A stretch of 64,000 bases of DNA from Aeromonas enteropelogenes (GTDB lineage Bacteria > Pseudomonadota > Gammaproteobacteria > Enterobacterales > Aeromonadaceae), in NCBI RefSeq assembly GCF_000819845.1, contig NZ_CDCG01000017.1, forward strand, positions 1-64,000. The letters are read 5' to 3'. The notes beneath the pieces are model-generated. The model was not told the origin of the DNA. It was given only the letters and a program-made list of their open reading frames with translations, and made no database searches. A program made the translations under genes and the position numbers. Position 1 is the stretch's first letter. Every line of letters begins with the position of its first letter. Positions 7,960 to 17,868 of this stretch are shown here, in pieces.

Positions 7960-9807
7960 ATGGCATTACTGCAAATCGCCGAGCCCGGCCAGAGCGCCGT
8001 TCCTCATCAGCACAAGCGAGCCGTCGGCATCGACCTTGGAACCACCAACTCGCTGGTCGCCGCAGTGCGCAGCGGCCACGCCGATACCCTCAGTGACGAG
8101 CAAGGTCGCGATCTTCTCCCGTCCGTCGTGCACTATCAGGCCGACGGGATCCGGGTTGGTTTCGACGCCAAGCGCGAAGCAGCCCTCGATCCCCACAACA
8201 CCATCGTCTCGGTCAAGCGGATGATGGGCAAGGCGCTGGCCGACATCGACACCCGCCAGCAGCCTTATGAATTTGTGGCTGCCGACAACGGCATGCCCCA
8301 GTTGCAGACCCGTCAGGGGTTGGTCAATCCGGTGCAGGTGTCAGCCGAGATCCTGAAAAAACTGGCCGAGCGCGGCGCCCAGACCCTGGGCGGCGATCTG
8401 GATGGCGTGGTGATCACTGTGCCCGCCTATTTCGACGATGCCCAGCGCCAGGGCACCAAGGATGCGGCCAGACTGGCCGGTCTGCACGTGTTGCGCTTGC
8501 TCAACGAACCGACTGCGGCAGCTATTGCCTATGGCCTTGACTCCGGTCAGGAAGGGGTGATCGCCGTGTACGATCTCGGGGGCGGTACTTTCGATATCTC
8601 CATCCTGCGTCTGCACCGCGGCGTGTTTGAAGTGATGGCCACCGGTGGTGATTCCGCCCTCGGCGGCGATGACTTCGACCACCTGCTGGCCGACTGGATC
8701 AAGGGGCAGGCTGGTTTGTCCGGCGAGCTGGATGCCCGTTTGCAGCGGGAACTGCTGGATGTGGCCGCTGCCGTCAAGCACGGTCTGACCGATGCTGATG
8801 CCGTGCCTTGCGCTTTTGCCGGCTGGCAGGGGGAGGTGACGCGCAGCCAGTTTGACGAGCTCATCACTCCGCTGGTCAAACGGACCCTGCTGGCCTGCCG
8901 CCGCGCGCTGCGCGATGCGGGGCTCGAGCAGGTGGAAGTGCTGGAGGTGGTGATGGTGGGTGGCTCCACCCGGGTTCCGCTGGTGCGCGAACTGGTGGGC
9001 GAGTTCTTCGAGCGCACCCCGCTGACCAGCATCGATCCTGACAAGGTGGTGGCCATCGGTGCCGCCATCCAGGCCGATATCCTGGTGGGCAACAAGCCGG
9101 ATGCCGAGATGCTGCTGCTGGACGTCATCCCGCTCTCTCTCGGTCTTGAGACCATGGGCGGCCTTGCCGAGAAGGTGATCCCGCGCAATACCACCATTCC
9201 GGTGGCCCGCGCCCAGGAGTTCACTACTTTCAAGGATGGCCAGACCGCGATGGCAATTCACGTGGTGCAAGGGGAGCGCGAGCTGGTTGCTGATTGCCGT
9301 TCCCTGGCCCGTTTCACCCTGACCGGCATTCCGCCGATGGCGGCGGGGGCCGCCCACATTCGCGTCACCTTCCAGGTGGATGCGGATGGCCTGCTTTCGG
9401 TCAGCGCCATGGAGAAATCCTCCGGTGTGCAGGCCGAGATCCAGGTCAAACCCTCCTACGGGCTGGCGGAAGAGGACATTCTCTCCATGCTGAGCGCCTC
9501 CATCGAGAACGCCCAGCAGGACATGGAGGCCCGCATGCTGGCCGAGCAGCAGGTTGAGGCAGATCGCGTGGTCGAGAGCCTCAATGCTGCCCTGGCTGCC
9601 GATGGTGAGGCGTTGCTGAACGCGGACGAGCGTGCCGAGATCGACGGGGCAATCGCCCATCTGCTGGCCATGCGCCAGTCGGGATCCACCAATCAAATCA
9701 AAGAGGCCATTGAGGCGGCGGATGCTGCCAGTGGCGAATTTGCAGCCCGCCGGATGGATGCCTCCATCCGCAAGGTGCTGACCGGACAAAACGTCAACAA
9801 GGTGTAA
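7960..9807 (+). CDS. hscA: HscA, Hsp70-type chaperone for Fe-S cluster transfer
   Basis: 615 residues (E. coli 616). It is a specialised Hsp70 that binds the LPPVK motif of IscU and drives cluster release. The ATPase domain shows [12 protein letters not shown] (phosphate 1), [14 protein letters not shown] (phosphate 2) and [13 protein letters not shown] (adenosine motif). The linker and the substrate-binding domain begin near [14 protein letters not shown]. It is preceded by hscB and followed after one base by fdx, indicating tight translational coupling. Confidence 0.98.
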   Translation: MALLQIAEPGQSAVPHQHKRAVGIDLGTTNSLVAAVRSGHADTLSDEQGRDLLPSVVHYQADGIRVGFDAKREAALDPHNTIVSVKRMMGKALADIDTRQQPYEFVAADNGMPQLQTRQGLVNPVQVSAEILKKLAERGAQTLGGDLDGVVITVPAYFDDAQRQGTKDAARLAGLHVLRLLNEPTAAAIAYGLDSGQEGVIAVYDLGGGTFDISILRLHRGVFEVMATGGDSALGGDDFDHLLADWIKGQAGLSGELDARLQRELLDVAAAVKHGLTDADAVPCAFAGWQGEVTRSQFDELITPLVKRTLLACRRALRDAGLEQVEVLEVVMVGGSTRVPLVRELVGEFFERTPLTSIDPDKVVAIGAAIQADILVGNKPDAEMLLLDVIPLSLGLETMGGLAEKVIPRNTTIPVARAQEFTTFKDGQTAMAIHVVQGERELVADCRSLARFTLTGIPPMAAGAAHIRVTFQVDADGLLSVSAMEKSSGVQAEIQVKPSYGLAEEDILSMLSASIENAQQDMEARMLAEQQVEADRVVESLNAALAADGEALLNADERAEIDGAIAHLLAMRQSGSTNQIKEAIEAADAASGEFAARRMDASIRKVLTGQNVNKV

Positions 9808-9808
9808 T

Positions 9809-10147
9809 ATGCCAAAACTGATCATTCTTCCTCACCCCGTGCTCTGTCCGGATGGCGCTGCCCTCGAGGGGCAAAGCGGCGAGACCATCCTGGACGTGGC
9901 GCTGCGCAACGGCATCGAGATCGAGCACGCCTGCGAGAAATCCTGTGCCTGCACCACTTGCCATTGCGTGGTGCGGGAAGGTTTTGACTCCCTCGAGCCG
10001 AGTGACGAGCTGGAAGACGACATGCTGGACAAGGCGTGGGGACTGGAGCCGGAATCCCGTCTCAGTTGTCAGGCCAAGCTGGCGGACGAGGATCTGGTGG
10101 TGGAGCTGCCCAAGTACACTCTGAACCTCGCCTCCGAGCGTCATTAA
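9809..10147 (+). CDS. fdx: Fdx, isc-type 2Fe-2S ferredoxin
   Basis: 112 residues (E. coli 111). This adrenodoxin-type ferredoxin supplies electrons for cluster assembly. Cluster ligands are C42, C48, C51 and C87 in [10 protein letters not shown] and RLSCQAK. It is the last gene of the isc operon here. In E. coli iscX follows fdx, but only 159 bases separate this stop from pepB and they contain a terminator rather than an iscX frame. Confidence 0.97.
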   Translation: MPKLIILPHPVLCPDGAALEGQSGETILDVALRNGIEIEHACEKSCACTTCHCVVREGFDSLEPSDELEDDMLDKAWGLEPESRLSCQAKLADEDLVVELPKYTLNLASERH

Positions 10148-10202
10148 TCGGACATGAGTGAATTGCACATGCAGCAACCTGTGGTGCATCAGTGATATGG
10201 TG

Positions 10203-10235
10203 AAGGCCGTGACCCGTGAGGGCACGGCCTTTTTT
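10203..10235 (+). terminator. Rho-independent terminator of the isc operon
   Basis: GGCCGTG/CACGGCC stem at 10205-10229 followed by six T. It separates fdx from the pepB pair. Confidence 0.85.
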
Positions 10236-10306
10236 GTATTCGTGATTTCCCTTTGGCCATGACAAGCGCCAATAAACAGTGCCAGTGAAGAAGGAAGCAA
10301 GAAAAG

Positions 10307-11611
10307 ATGGCTGACATGATGAAGGTAGGGTTGTCCACCCAGGCTGCGGCCGCTCACTGGGGCGAGGGTGCCCTGCTCAGTTTCAACGGTGACGGTGCGT
10401 TGATCCATCTCGATCCTGTGTGCCAGGAAAACGAGGTGCTGCGTGCCATTCAACGTGCCGCCCGTCGCCTTGAATCGACCGGGATCAAGCGCATCACGCT
10501 GGCCGGCGGTGGCTGGGATCTGGAGCGTCGTTACGCGTTTGCCCAGGGTTTCTACGCCGCCAAGGGGGAGCGGGAGCTCGACTTTGGTGAGCAACCAGCA
10601 GAAGAAGCCCGCGAGCTGGAGGCCATGCAGAAGGCGACCCGCTGGGTGCGCGACGTCACCAATGGCTGCCCGGAGGAGATCTATCCCATGAGCCTGGCGG
10701 AGTCGGCGCTGCTGCTCATTCGCGGCTTGGCGGGAGACAAGGTAACCGCGCGTCTCACCGTTGGCGAGGCATTGAAAGAGTCGGGCCATATCGGGATCTG
10801 GTCGGTGGGCCGTGGCAGCGAGCGGGAACCCGTGCTGCTCGAGCTCGACTATAACCCGACCGGCCGTGACGATGCTCCAGTGGCGGCGGCCCTGGTGGGC
10901 AAGGGGATCACCTTTGACTCCGGCGGCTACTCCATGAAGTCCTCCGACAACATGTTGCCGATGAAATCCGACATGGGCGGCGCTGCCATGGTCACAGGGG
11001 CGCTGGCACTGGCCATCAGCCGAGGGCTCGACAAGCGGGTCAAGCTCATCCTCTGCTGCGCCGAGAACCTGGTTTCCGGCCACGCCTTCAAGCTCGGTGA
11101 CATCCTCACTTACCGCAACGGTGTCTCGGTCGAGATCCAGAACACAGATGCGGAAGGCCGCCTGGTGCTGGCCGACGGGCTGCTGGTCGCCAGCGAGAGC
11201 GGCGCCGCTCACATTCTCGATGCCGCTACCCTGACCGGCGCCGCCAAGATGGCGCTGGGCCGTGATTACAACGCCGTGTTTGCCCTGGACGAGGCCGAGC
11301 AACTGCGTGCGCTGGCCGCCGCCAAAGCTGAAAACGAGAAGGCGTGGCCGTTGCCGCTGGAGTCCTGGCATGCAGGCCAGCTCACCTCGGCGTTTGCCGA
11401 TCTGGGCAATGTCGCCTCAGCGGAAGGAACGGCCGGCGCCACCACGGCGGCGGCGTTTTTGTCGCGTTTCGTGCGTGACGAAGGCAAGGGATGGGTACAC
11501 CTGGATCTGGCCGCCTCCTATCAAAAAGCGGGCAACGATCTCTGGGCAACCGGTGCCAAGGGGCATGGCCTGCGCACCATCGCCCGCTGGTTGCAGGAGG
11601 TGAGTGTATGA
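10307..11611 (+). CDS. pepB: PepB-type aminopeptidase (M17 leucyl aminopeptidase family), copy 1
   Basis: 434 residues, the length of E. coli PepB (427). M17 aminopeptidases cut N-terminal residues from peptides using two divalent metals. The catalytic region GKGITFDSGGYSMKSS, the metal ligands in MKSDMGGAA and the family signature NTDAEGRLVLADGL are intact. The PepB-specific N-terminus WGEGALLSF and GRGSEREPVLLELDYNP are present. It lies after the isc operon as in E. coli, but it is followed by a second paralogue whose start codon overlaps its stop (ATGA at 11608-11611). Both copies look catalytically competent. Confidence 0.95.
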   Translation: MADMMKVGLSTQAAAAHWGEGALLSFNGDGALIHLDPVCQENEVLRAIQRAARRLESTGIKRITLAGGGWDLERRYAFAQGFYAAKGERELDFGEQPAEEARELEAMQKATRWVRDVTNGCPEEIYPMSLAESALLLIRGLAGDKVTARLTVGEALKESGHIGIWSVGRGSEREPVLLELDYNPTGRDDAPVAAALVGKGITFDSGGYSMKSSDNMLPMKSDMGGAAMVTGALALAISRGLDKRVKLILCCAENLVSGHAFKLGDILTYRNGVSVEIQNTDAEGRLVLADGLLVASESGAAHILDAATLTGAAKMALGRDYNAVFALDEAEQLRALAAAKAENEKAWPLPLESWHAGQLTSAFADLGNVASAEGTAGATTAAAFLSRFVRDEGKGWVHLDLAASYQKAGNDLWATGAKGHGLRTIARWLQEVSV

Positions 11612-12891
11612 ACGTCTGGTTATGCCGTGACTTTGCCCCGGCTGAATGGGGGGAGGGGGCACTGCTCTCCCACCGTGCCGATGGCATGGTGATCCACCTG
11701 GTGAGCACGAGCCCCCTGCTCGATATCCAGCAGGCGGCGCGCCGCCTCTGCCAGCAGGGGATCCAGAAAGTGACTCTGGCCGGTCACTGGGAACGTGAAC
11801 AGCAGTGGGCCTTTGCCCAGGGCTTGCAGACCCCCAAGGCCGAGGTGCAACTGCAGTGGGCCATGTCGTCGGAAGAGGACAGGGAGGAACTAGAGGCGCG
11901 CTGGCTATGTGGTCGCTGGGTGCGCGAGATGACCAATGCTACCCCCGAGCAGCTGGGGCCACTGGAACTGGCGGTGGAGGCTGCAGCCTTCATCACCGAG
12001 CTGGCGCCGGACAAGGTGAGCCACCGGATCCTCAAGGGGGCCGCCTTGCAGCAGGCGGGTTGGGTTGGCCTCTATCAGGTGGGGCGTGGCAGCGAGCGCG
12101 AACCCGTGTTGCTCGAACTCGACTTCAACCCGAGTCGGGATCCCAAGGCACCGGTGGCGGCGGCCCTGGTGGGCAAGGGGATCACCTTCGACTCCGGCGG
12201 CTACTCCATGAAGAGCTCCGAGGGGATGCTCACCATGAAGTGTGACATGGGCGGGGCGGCCATCGTCACCGGTGCCCTGGCGCTGGCCATGCTGCGCGGG
12301 CTCAACAAGCGGGTGAAGCTCATCCTCTGCTGCGCCGAAAACCTGGTGTCGGGTCATGCCTACAAGCTGGGGGATATCCTCACCTACAAGAACGGTACCA
12401 CGGTGGAAATCGTCAACACCGATGCCGAAGGGCGGCTGGTGCTGGCCGACGGTCTGCAGCTCGCGAGCGAGTCTGGAGCCCCGCTCATCATAGATGCGGC
12501 CACCCTGACCGGCGCCGCCGTGATGGCGCTGGGTGGGCGTTACAACGCCCTGTTTGGTCTGGACAAGCCGCTGGTGAGCCGGGCCATGGCCTATGCAGAG
12601 GCAGAGCAGGAGCCGGCCTGGCCGCTGCCGCTCGAGCCCTGGCATCGCCAGCAGTGTCCGTCTCATTATGCCGATACGGCCAACAGTCGTCCGGTCAAGG
12701 GGGGCGGGCCGGGTGGCGCCTCCAACGCGGCGGGTTTCCTCTCCCGTTTTGTTGCCAACGAGGGGGCTGGCTGGCTTCATATCGATCTGGCCGCCTGCTT
12801 CAGCGACAACGGCGATGCCCTCTGGGCGCCGGGGGCCAATACCCTGGGAATGCGCACCATAGCGCACACCTTGCTGGCAGAGGCTGGCTAA
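11608..12891 (+). CDS. PepB-type aminopeptidase (M17 family), copy 2
   Basis: 427 residues, clearly paralogous to the preceding gene; the central and C-terminal domains are very similar (GKGITFDSGGYSMKSSEG, MKCDMGGAA, NTDAEGRLVLADGL) while the N-terminal domain has diverged. I chose the ATG at 11608, which overlaps the previous stop by four bases and gives MNVWLCRDFAPAEWGEG, aligned with copy 1; AGGAGG upstream at 11595 fits. All expected metal and catalytic residues appear retained. The pair is translationally coupled, suggesting a mixed or heteromeric hexamer or two specificities. It ends at a strong terminator. Confidence 0.93.
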   Translation: MNVWLCRDFAPAEWGEGALLSHRADGMVIHLVSTSPLLDIQQAARRLCQQGIQKVTLAGHWEREQQWAFAQGLQTPKAEVQLQWAMSSEEDREELEARWLCGRWVREMTNATPEQLGPLELAVEAAAFITELAPDKVSHRILKGAALQQAGWVGLYQVGRGSEREPVLLELDFNPSRDPKAPVAAALVGKGITFDSGGYSMKSSEGMLTMKCDMGGAAIVTGALALAMLRGLNKRVKLILCCAENLVSGHAYKLGDILTYKNGTTVEIVNTDAEGRLVLADGLQLASESGAPLIIDAATLTGAAVMALGGRYNALFGLDKPLVSRAMAYAEAEQEPAWPLPLEPWHRQQCPSHYADTANSRPVKGGGPGGASNAAGFLSRFVANEGAGWLHIDLAACFSDNGDALWAPGANTLGMRTIAHTLLAEAG

Positions 12892-12896
12892 ACGAA

Positions 12897-12920
12897 AAGG
12901 GCGCCTTGGGCGCCCTTTTT
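12897..12920 (+). terminator. Rho-independent terminator of the pepB pair
   Basis: GGGCGCC/GGCGCCC stem (12899-12905, 12909-12915) followed by five T. Confidence 0.88.
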
Positions 12921-13096
12921 CATGGTGCTTGAATAATGAGCAAAAGATGGCTTTTTAAGCGCTTCATAGGATTATCGTGCACAAGCGCACATATTTTCTG
13001 GCCTGGCTCGGCCAAGATGGCTCTGATGTTGACTGCAAGAACAGTGTTTTTAATAAAAAGTTGCTGAACTGTGTGTTTTTTGGGTTTTTGTTTACG

Positions 13097-13102
13097 TATA
13101 AT
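13097..13102 (+). promoter_or_regulatory. Probable ndk promoter -10
   Basis: TATAAT at 13097-13102, 55 bases before the ndk start in an AT-rich stretch. No good -35 is visible at 16-18 bases. Confidence 0.5.
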
Positions 13103-13156
13103 CGCCAGCGAACATGGATTCTAACAATAAACCTCTGTAGTTAAGGAAAGATCTCA

Positions 13157-13585
13157 ATGGCCATCGAACGTACTTTCTCTATCGTCAAGCCGGATGCTGT
13201 CAGCAAGAACTTGATCGGTGCCATCTACAACCGCTTCGAGAGCGCAGGTCTGAAAGTGGTTGCCGCCAAGATGCTGCACATGAGCAGCGAACAGGCCGCC
13301 GGTTTCTATGCCGAGCACCAGGGCAAGCCCTTCTATGACGGCCTGGTCAGCTTCATGACCTCGGGCCCTGTCATGGTACAGGTGCTGGAAGGCGAAGATG
13401 CCATCCGCCGTCACCGTGAAATCATGGGCGCGACCAACCCGAAAGAGGCCTTGGCCGGTACCCTGCGTGCCTGCTATGCCGAGAGCATCGATCGCAACGC
13501 CGTTCACGGCTCCGATGCCCCGGCCTCTGCCGCCCGTGAAATCGCCTACTTCTTTTCCGATGACGAGATCTGCCCGCGCGGCTGA
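13157..13585 (+). CDS. ndk: Ndk, nucleoside diphosphate kinase
   Basis: 142 residues (E. coli 143). It transfers the gamma phosphate of ATP to nucleoside diphosphates through a phosphohistidine, balancing NTP and dNTP pools. The active-site motif NAVHGSDAP carries the catalytic His (about 117), and the N-terminus [12 protein letters not shown] is characteristic. TAAGGA precedes the ATG. It is a single transcription unit with its own promoter and a terminator at 13606. Confidence 0.98.
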   Translation: MAIERTFSIVKPDAVSKNLIGAIYNRFESAGLKVVAAKMLHMSSEQAAGFYAEHQGKPFYDGLVSFMTSGPVMVQVLEGEDAIRRHREIMGATNPKEALAGTLRACYAESIDRNAVHGSDAPASAAREIAYFFSDDEICPRG

Positions 13586-13605
13586 TAAGGTCCGGGTGAT
13601 ATGAC

Positions 13606-13628
13606 AAAGGGAGCCTCGGCTCCCTTTG
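13606..13628 (+). terminator. Rho-independent terminator of ndk
   Basis: GGGAGCC/GGCTCCC stem at 13609-13624 with A-tract before and T-tract after. Confidence 0.85.
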
Positions 13629-13754
13629 TTGTTTTCGCCCCCAGCGCAATATCCCTCTATTCTCCAGGTAGAAAGCCAGACCCATAATTTGTACAATGCC
13701 GCCCCCTGACATCGTCAGCCAATAATTGATGAAGTGTTTGAACCGAGGCCATTG

Positions 13755-14858
13755 ATGAGCGAAACAAAAATCAACCTGCTGGATCTTGATCGGGATGCCA
13801 TGCGCGCTTTTTTCGTCGAACTGGGCGAGAAGCCATTCCGGGCAGATCAGGTCATGAAGTGGATCTATCACTTTGGTTGTGATGATTTCGATCAGATGAC
13901 CAACGTCAACAAGGTGCTCAAGGAGCGCCTCAAGGCCATCGCCGAGATCAAGGCCCCCGAGATCAGCCGTGAGCAACGCTCCTCTGACGGCACCATCAAG
14001 TGGGCGCTGCAGGTAGGGGACCAGGAAGTGGAGACCGTCTACATTCCCGAAGACGATCGCGCCACCCTGTGTGTTTCCTCCCAGGTCGGCTGTGCGCTGG
14101 AATGCAAGTTCTGCTCCACCGCCCAGCAAGGCTTCAACCGCAACCTGAAAGTCTCCGAGATCATCGGCCAGGTGTGGCGTGCCGCCCGGGTTGTCGGTGG
14201 CAAACGCCCCATCACCAACGTGGTAATGATGGGGATGGGCGAGCCGCTGCTGAACCTGGCCAACGTGGTGCCCGCCATGCGCCTGATGATGGACGACTAC
14301 GGCTTTGGCATCTCCAAGCGCCGGGTGACCATCTCCACCTCCGGGGTGGTGCCGGCACTGGACATGCTGGGGGATCAGATCGACGTGGCCCTGGCCATCT
14401 CCCTGCATGCGCCCAATGACAAGCTGCGCTCCGAGATCATGCCGATCAACGACAAGTACAACATCGAAGACTTCCTGGCCGGGGTGCGCCGTTATCTGGC
14501 CAAATCCAATGCCAACGGCGGTCGGGTGACCGTGGAATATGTGCTGCTCGATCATATCAATGACGACATGCAGCACGCCCACGAGCTGGCCAAGGTGCTG
14601 AAAGACACCCCGAGCAAGATCAACCTGATCCCGTTCAACCCCTTCCCGGGCAACCCCTACGGCAAGCCAAGCAACAGCCGTATCGATCGCTTCTCCAAGG
14701 TGCTGATGGAGTACGGTTTCACCGTGATCGTCCGCAAGACCCGGGGTGATGACATCGATGCCGCCTGTGGTCAGCTGGTGGGGGATGTGATCGACCGCAC
14801 CAAGCGCACCATCAAAAATCGGATGCAACAGGATGGGATTTCCGTCAAAATGGTTTAA
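13755..14858 (+). CDS. rlmN: RlmN, 23S rRNA A2503 / tRNA A37 C2-methyltransferase (radical SAM)
   Basis: 367 residues. RlmN adds a methyl to C2 of adenine 2503 in 23S rRNA and A37 of some tRNAs through a radical SAM reaction with a methylated cysteine intermediate. The CxxxCxxC cluster motif is at C113, C117 and C120 (GCALECKFC), and the methyl-carrying cysteine lies in DIDAACGQL near the C-terminus. GEPLLN and ISLHAPND are family motifs. The ATG at 13755 gives [16 protein letters not shown]; an in-frame ATG 21 bases upstream is less likely. It is followed 26 bases later by pilW, matching the E. coli rlmN-rodZ order with pilW inserted. Confidence 0.97.
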   Translation: MSETKINLLDLDRDAMRAFFVELGEKPFRADQVMKWIYHFGCDDFDQMTNVNKVLKERLKAIAEIKAPEISREQRSSDGTIKWALQVGDQEVETVYIPEDDRATLCVSSQVGCALECKFCSTAQQGFNRNLKVSEIIGQVWRAARVVGGKRPITNVVMMGMGEPLLNLANVVPAMRLMMDDYGFGISKRRVTISTSGVVPALDMLGDQIDVALAISLHAPNDKLRSEIMPINDKYNIEDFLAGVRRYLAKSNANGGRVTVEYVLLDHINDDMQHAHELAKVLKDTPSKINLIPFNPFPGNPYGKPSNSRIDRFSKVLMEYGFTVIVRKTRGDDIDAACGQLVGDVIDRTKRTIKNRMQQDGISVKMV

Positions 14859-14884
14859 TTGCTAAGCCATTGTATAGACAGGGA

Positions 14885-15661
14885 ATGGATACACGTACAT
14901 TGATCGTAGTGGCAGCGCTCTGTGCGCTGCCAGGCTGTGTGACCGAGACCACTTACGCTGGCCAGAATTCGACCCAGCGTGAAGTGGGCCCCGACCTCAA
15001 GGCGGCTGCCCAGACTCGCCTGGATTTGGGTATTCAATATCTGCGGCAAGGCAATGCCGAACAGGCCAAGTTCAACCTTGACCGCGCCCTCCAGTACGAC
15101 CCCTCCAATCCCCAGGTTCAGATCGGCTTTGCCTACTTCTACCAGAAGGTGGGGGATTTCAAGGCGGCCGAAACCAGTTACAAGAATGCCCTGGCCATGG
15201 ATCCGTCCAATGCTGACGCAATGAACAACTATGGCGCCTTTCTGTGCAACCGGGGTCGCTATGATGAGGCGGACAAGGCGTTCAACCAGGCGGTCACCCA
15301 GCCAGGGTACGTGAAAATAGCCGATACGTACGAGAATGCGGCGCTTTGTGCCCTGCAAAATCGCAGAAATGATAAAGCCGGCGAGTACTATCGTCTGGCC
15401 TTGGGGTATAATCCCCGCGATCCAAGGTTATTGCTGGACTTGGCCGAACTTTCCATGAAAGATGGCAAGCTACCTGACGTGCAGTCCTACCTCGCCCGTT
15501 TTGCCGATGTGTCGGACGAAAACGAAGCGAGTCTCTGGTTGAGATTGCGGCTGGCGCAGGCCATGGACAAACCGGCATTACTTCACCAATTCGGGACTGA
15601 GCTGGTAAGGCAATATCCCACTTCGCAACAAGCCAAGCGTTACTTAGCCAATGACTACTGA
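14885..15661 (+). CDS. pilW: PilW/PilF-type TPR lipoprotein for type IV pilus biogenesis
   Basis: 258 residues. A lipoprotein signal peptide with lipobox ALPGC (C18) is followed by four to six tetratricopeptide repeats, for example GIQYLRQGNAEQAKFNLDRA and FAYFYQKVGDFKAAETSYKN. Such proteins are pilotins that take the PilQ secretin to the outer membrane. The ATG at 14885 with GGGA upstream gives a proper signal peptide. The 3' end overlaps rodZ by 11 bases, so translation is coupled. The rlmN-pilW-rodZ-ispG order is common in gammaproteobacteria with type IV pili. PilF is the alternative name. Confidence 0.88.
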   Translation: MDTRTLIVVAALCALPGCVTETTYAGQNSTQREVGPDLKAAAQTRLDLGIQYLRQGNAEQAKFNLDRALQYDPSNPQVQIGFAYFYQKVGDFKAAETSYKNALAMDPSNADAMNNYGAFLCNRGRYDEADKAFNQAVTQPGYVKIADTYENAALCALQNRRNDKAGEYYRLALGYNPRDPRLLLDLAELSMKDGKLPDVQSYLARFADVSDENEASLWLRLRLAQAMDKPALLHQFGTELVRQYPTSQQAKRYLANDY

Positions 15662-16604
15662 ACAGCAACACGATTTCCAAGACGATTCCCAGGCAGTGGG
15701 CCCAGGCCAGCTGCTGCGCAACGCCCGTGAACAGCTCGGATGGACACGAGAGCAGGTTGCGTCTCGCATTCATCTTCGTCTGACCCTGATTGCCGCCATT
15801 GAATCGGATACTTACGACAAGCACACGTCCCATACCTTTATCCGTGGCTATCTGCGTACCTATGCCAAGCTGGTCGGGATCCCCGAAGAGACCATACTGG
15901 CGGCTTACGACAAGCTGGGTCTGACGCCTCCCGACAACATCGACATGCAGAGCTTCTCCCGCCGTTCCCGCCAGCAAGCCAACGACAGTCGGCTCAAGGT
16001 GGTGACCTGGCTGGTGATCCTGGTGCTGATCGGCCTCTCCGTTGCCTGGTGGTGGCAGAGCACGGCCCGTCGCTCCGCAGGTGACGAAGCCCTCGCTGCC
16101 ACCGAGATGAGCGCCTCAACCACCGTTGCAGCCACAGACTCTGTGCCGGGAACCGAGAGCCTGGCGCCGGTGACTGATGCAGCGGATACTGCCATCGACG
16201 CTGCAGCGCCCGCTGCCGTCTCCGATGCGACTGGCACCCTGGCGCCGGAGGCGGCGGTCCTGCCTGAGGAAAATCCCAGCGCCGCCGTCAGCACCCAGGC
16301 TGAGAGCAGCACATCTGATGTGGCCGCGACCGACGAGAGCGCCGCGAGCGAGCCGGCCAGCGCGCCCCAGCTCAAGATGAGTTTTACCGCCGATTGCTGG
16401 CTGGATGTCAAGGATGCCAATGGCAAGACCCTGTATAGCGGTCTGAAGAAGGCAAACGACGAACTGGTGCTGGAAGGCGCCGAGCCGCTGAAATTGATCA
16501 TTGGCGCGCCCATGGCCGTCAAGCTCGAATACAAGGGCCAGTCGTTTGATATGAGTCGTTACAACAACGGCCGTACTGCCCGCTTCTCACTGCCGCAGGA
16601 GTAA
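15651..16604 (+). CDS. rodZ: RodZ, cytoskeletal cell-shape protein
   Basis: 317 residues. The cytoplasmic N-terminus (about 20-85) is an Xre-type helix-turn-helix ([16 protein letters not shown]) that in RodZ binds MreB. It is followed by a single membrane span at about 116-136 ([19 protein letters not shown]), a low-complexity Ala/Ser/Thr/Glu-rich periplasmic linker, and a C-terminal DUF4115 domain beginning [15 protein letters not shown]. RodZ links MreB filaments to the elongation machinery. It overlaps pilW and precedes ispG by 10 bases. Confidence 0.94.
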   Translation: MTTEQQHDFQDDSQAVGPGQLLRNAREQLGWTREQVASRIHLRLTLIAAIESDTYDKHTSHTFIRGYLRTYAKLVGIPEETILAAYDKLGLTPPDNIDMQSFSRRSRQQANDSRLKVVTWLVILVLIGLSVAWWWQSTARRSAGDEALAATEMSASTTVAATDSVPGTESLAPVTDAADTAIDAAAPAAVSDATGTLAPEAAVLPEENPSAAVSTQAESSTSDVAATDESAASEPASAPQLKMSFTADCWLDVKDANGKTLYSGLKKANDELVLEGAEPLKLIIGAPMAVKLEYKGQSFDMSRYNNGRTARFSLPQE

Positions 16605-16614
16605 TCTCTCAGTC

Positions 16615-17730
16615 ATGTCCGCTCACGAATCTCCCATTATTCGTCGTCAATCTCGGCAGATCATGGTCGGCAATGTGCCGGTTGGGGGCGATGCCCCCAT
16701 CACGGTGCAGACCATGACCAACACCAAAACCACGGACGTGGCCGCCACCGTCGAGCAGATCCAGCGGATCGAACGGGTCGGTGCCGACATCGTCCGGGTC
16801 TCCGTGCCCACCATGGAGGCGGCGGAAGCCTTCAAACTCATCAAGCAGCAGACCCGCATTCCTATCGTTGCCGATATCCACTTCGACTACCGCATCGCCC
16901 TGAAAGTGGCCGAGTACGGTGCCGACTGCCTGCGTATCAACCCGGGCAACATCGGTAACGAGCAGCGGGTGCGCGCCGTGGTCGACTGCGCCCGCGACCT
17001 CAACATCCCGATCCGCATCGGGGTCAATGGCGGGTCGCTGGAGAAGGATATCCAGGAGAAGTACGGCGAACCGACTCCGGAGGCGCTGGTGGAATCCGCC
17101 ATGCGTCACGTGGATTATCTGACCCGTCTCGACTTCCAGAATTTCAAGGTGAGCGTCAAGGCCTCCGATGTGTTCCTCGCGGTCGGCGCCTATCGTCTGC
17201 TGGCCAAGCAGATCGAGCAGCCGCTGCACCTTGGCATCACTGAGGCGGGCGGTTTCCGTGCCGGTGCGGTCAAATCCGCCATCGGCCTTGGCATGCTGCT
17301 GAGCGAGGGCATTGGCGATACCCTGCGCATCTCCTTGGCCGCCGATCCGGTGGAAGAGATCAAGGTGGGCTTCGATATCCTGAAATCCCTGCGTATCCGC
17401 TCCCGTGGCATCAACTTTATCGCCTGTCCCTCCTGCTCCCGTCAGGAGTTCGACGTCATCGGCACGGTCAACGAACTCGAGCAGCGTCTCGAGGACATCA
17501 TCACTCCGATGGATGTCTCCATCATCGGCTGCGTGGTGAATGGTCCGGGGGAGGCGCTGGTTTCCGATCTGGGGCTGGCCGGGGCGGCCAACAAGAGCGC
17601 CTTCTACGAGGGGGGCCAACGGGTCGACAGGCTCGATAACAAGGATCTGATCCCGACCCTGGAGCGTCGCATTCGCGCCCGGGCGGCCATGCTGGATCCC
17701 GCCAACCAGATCCTGCTGGACAAGGATTGA
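16615..17730 (+). CDS. ispG: IspG, 4-hydroxy-3-methylbut-2-en-1-yl diphosphate synthase
   Basis: 371 residues (E. coli GcpE 372). IspG converts MEcPP to HMBPP in the MEP isoprenoid pathway using a 4Fe-4S cluster. The N-terminal TIM-barrel part includes [17 protein letters not shown], and the C-terminal cluster ligands are in CPSCSR and [11 protein letters not shown], with the Glu ligand in the latter. It lies downstream of rodZ by 10 bases and upstream of hisS. The upstream isc operon supplies the cluster type it needs, though that link is only general. Confidence 0.97.
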   Translation: MSAHESPIIRRQSRQIMVGNVPVGGDAPITVQTMTNTKTTDVAATVEQIQRIERVGADIVRVSVPTMEAAEAFKLIKQQTRIPIVADIHFDYRIALKVAEYGADCLRINPGNIGNEQRVRAVVDCARDLNIPIRIGVNGGSLEKDIQEKYGEPTPEALVESAMRHVDYLTRLDFQNFKVSVKASDVFLAVGAYRLLAKQIEQPLHLGITEAGGFRAGAVKSAIGLGMLLSEGIGDTLRISLAADPVEEIKVGFDILKSLRIRSRGINFIACPSCSRQEFDVIGTVNELEQRLEDIITPMDVSIIGCVVNGPGEALVSDLGLAGAANKSAFYEGGQRVDRLDNKDLIPTLERRIRARAAMLDPANQILLDKD

Positions 17731-17802
17731 GCGAAACGGGGCCACATTCGGTGGTCCCGTGTCCAGGTGACTGATTTTACATCCCGCATCCGGATTCCCT
17801 GA

Positions 17803-17832
17803 TTTTACCTCGGGGGTGAAAATCCCTATAAT
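17803..17832 (+). promoter_or_regulatory. Probable hisS promoter
   Basis: TATAAT at 17827-17832 with TTTTAC at 17803-17808, an 18-base spacer. The region also has three copies of an ATTTTAC motif (see findings). hisS starts 36 bases downstream. Confidence 0.55.
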
Positions 17833-17868
17833 GCGGCCAAATTTTACCTCTTTTTCTCGAGTATCAAC

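Noticed and set aside
10148..10306. iscX gene between fdx and pepB
   Set aside because: The space is too short and holds a terminator; no IscX-like translation in any frame.
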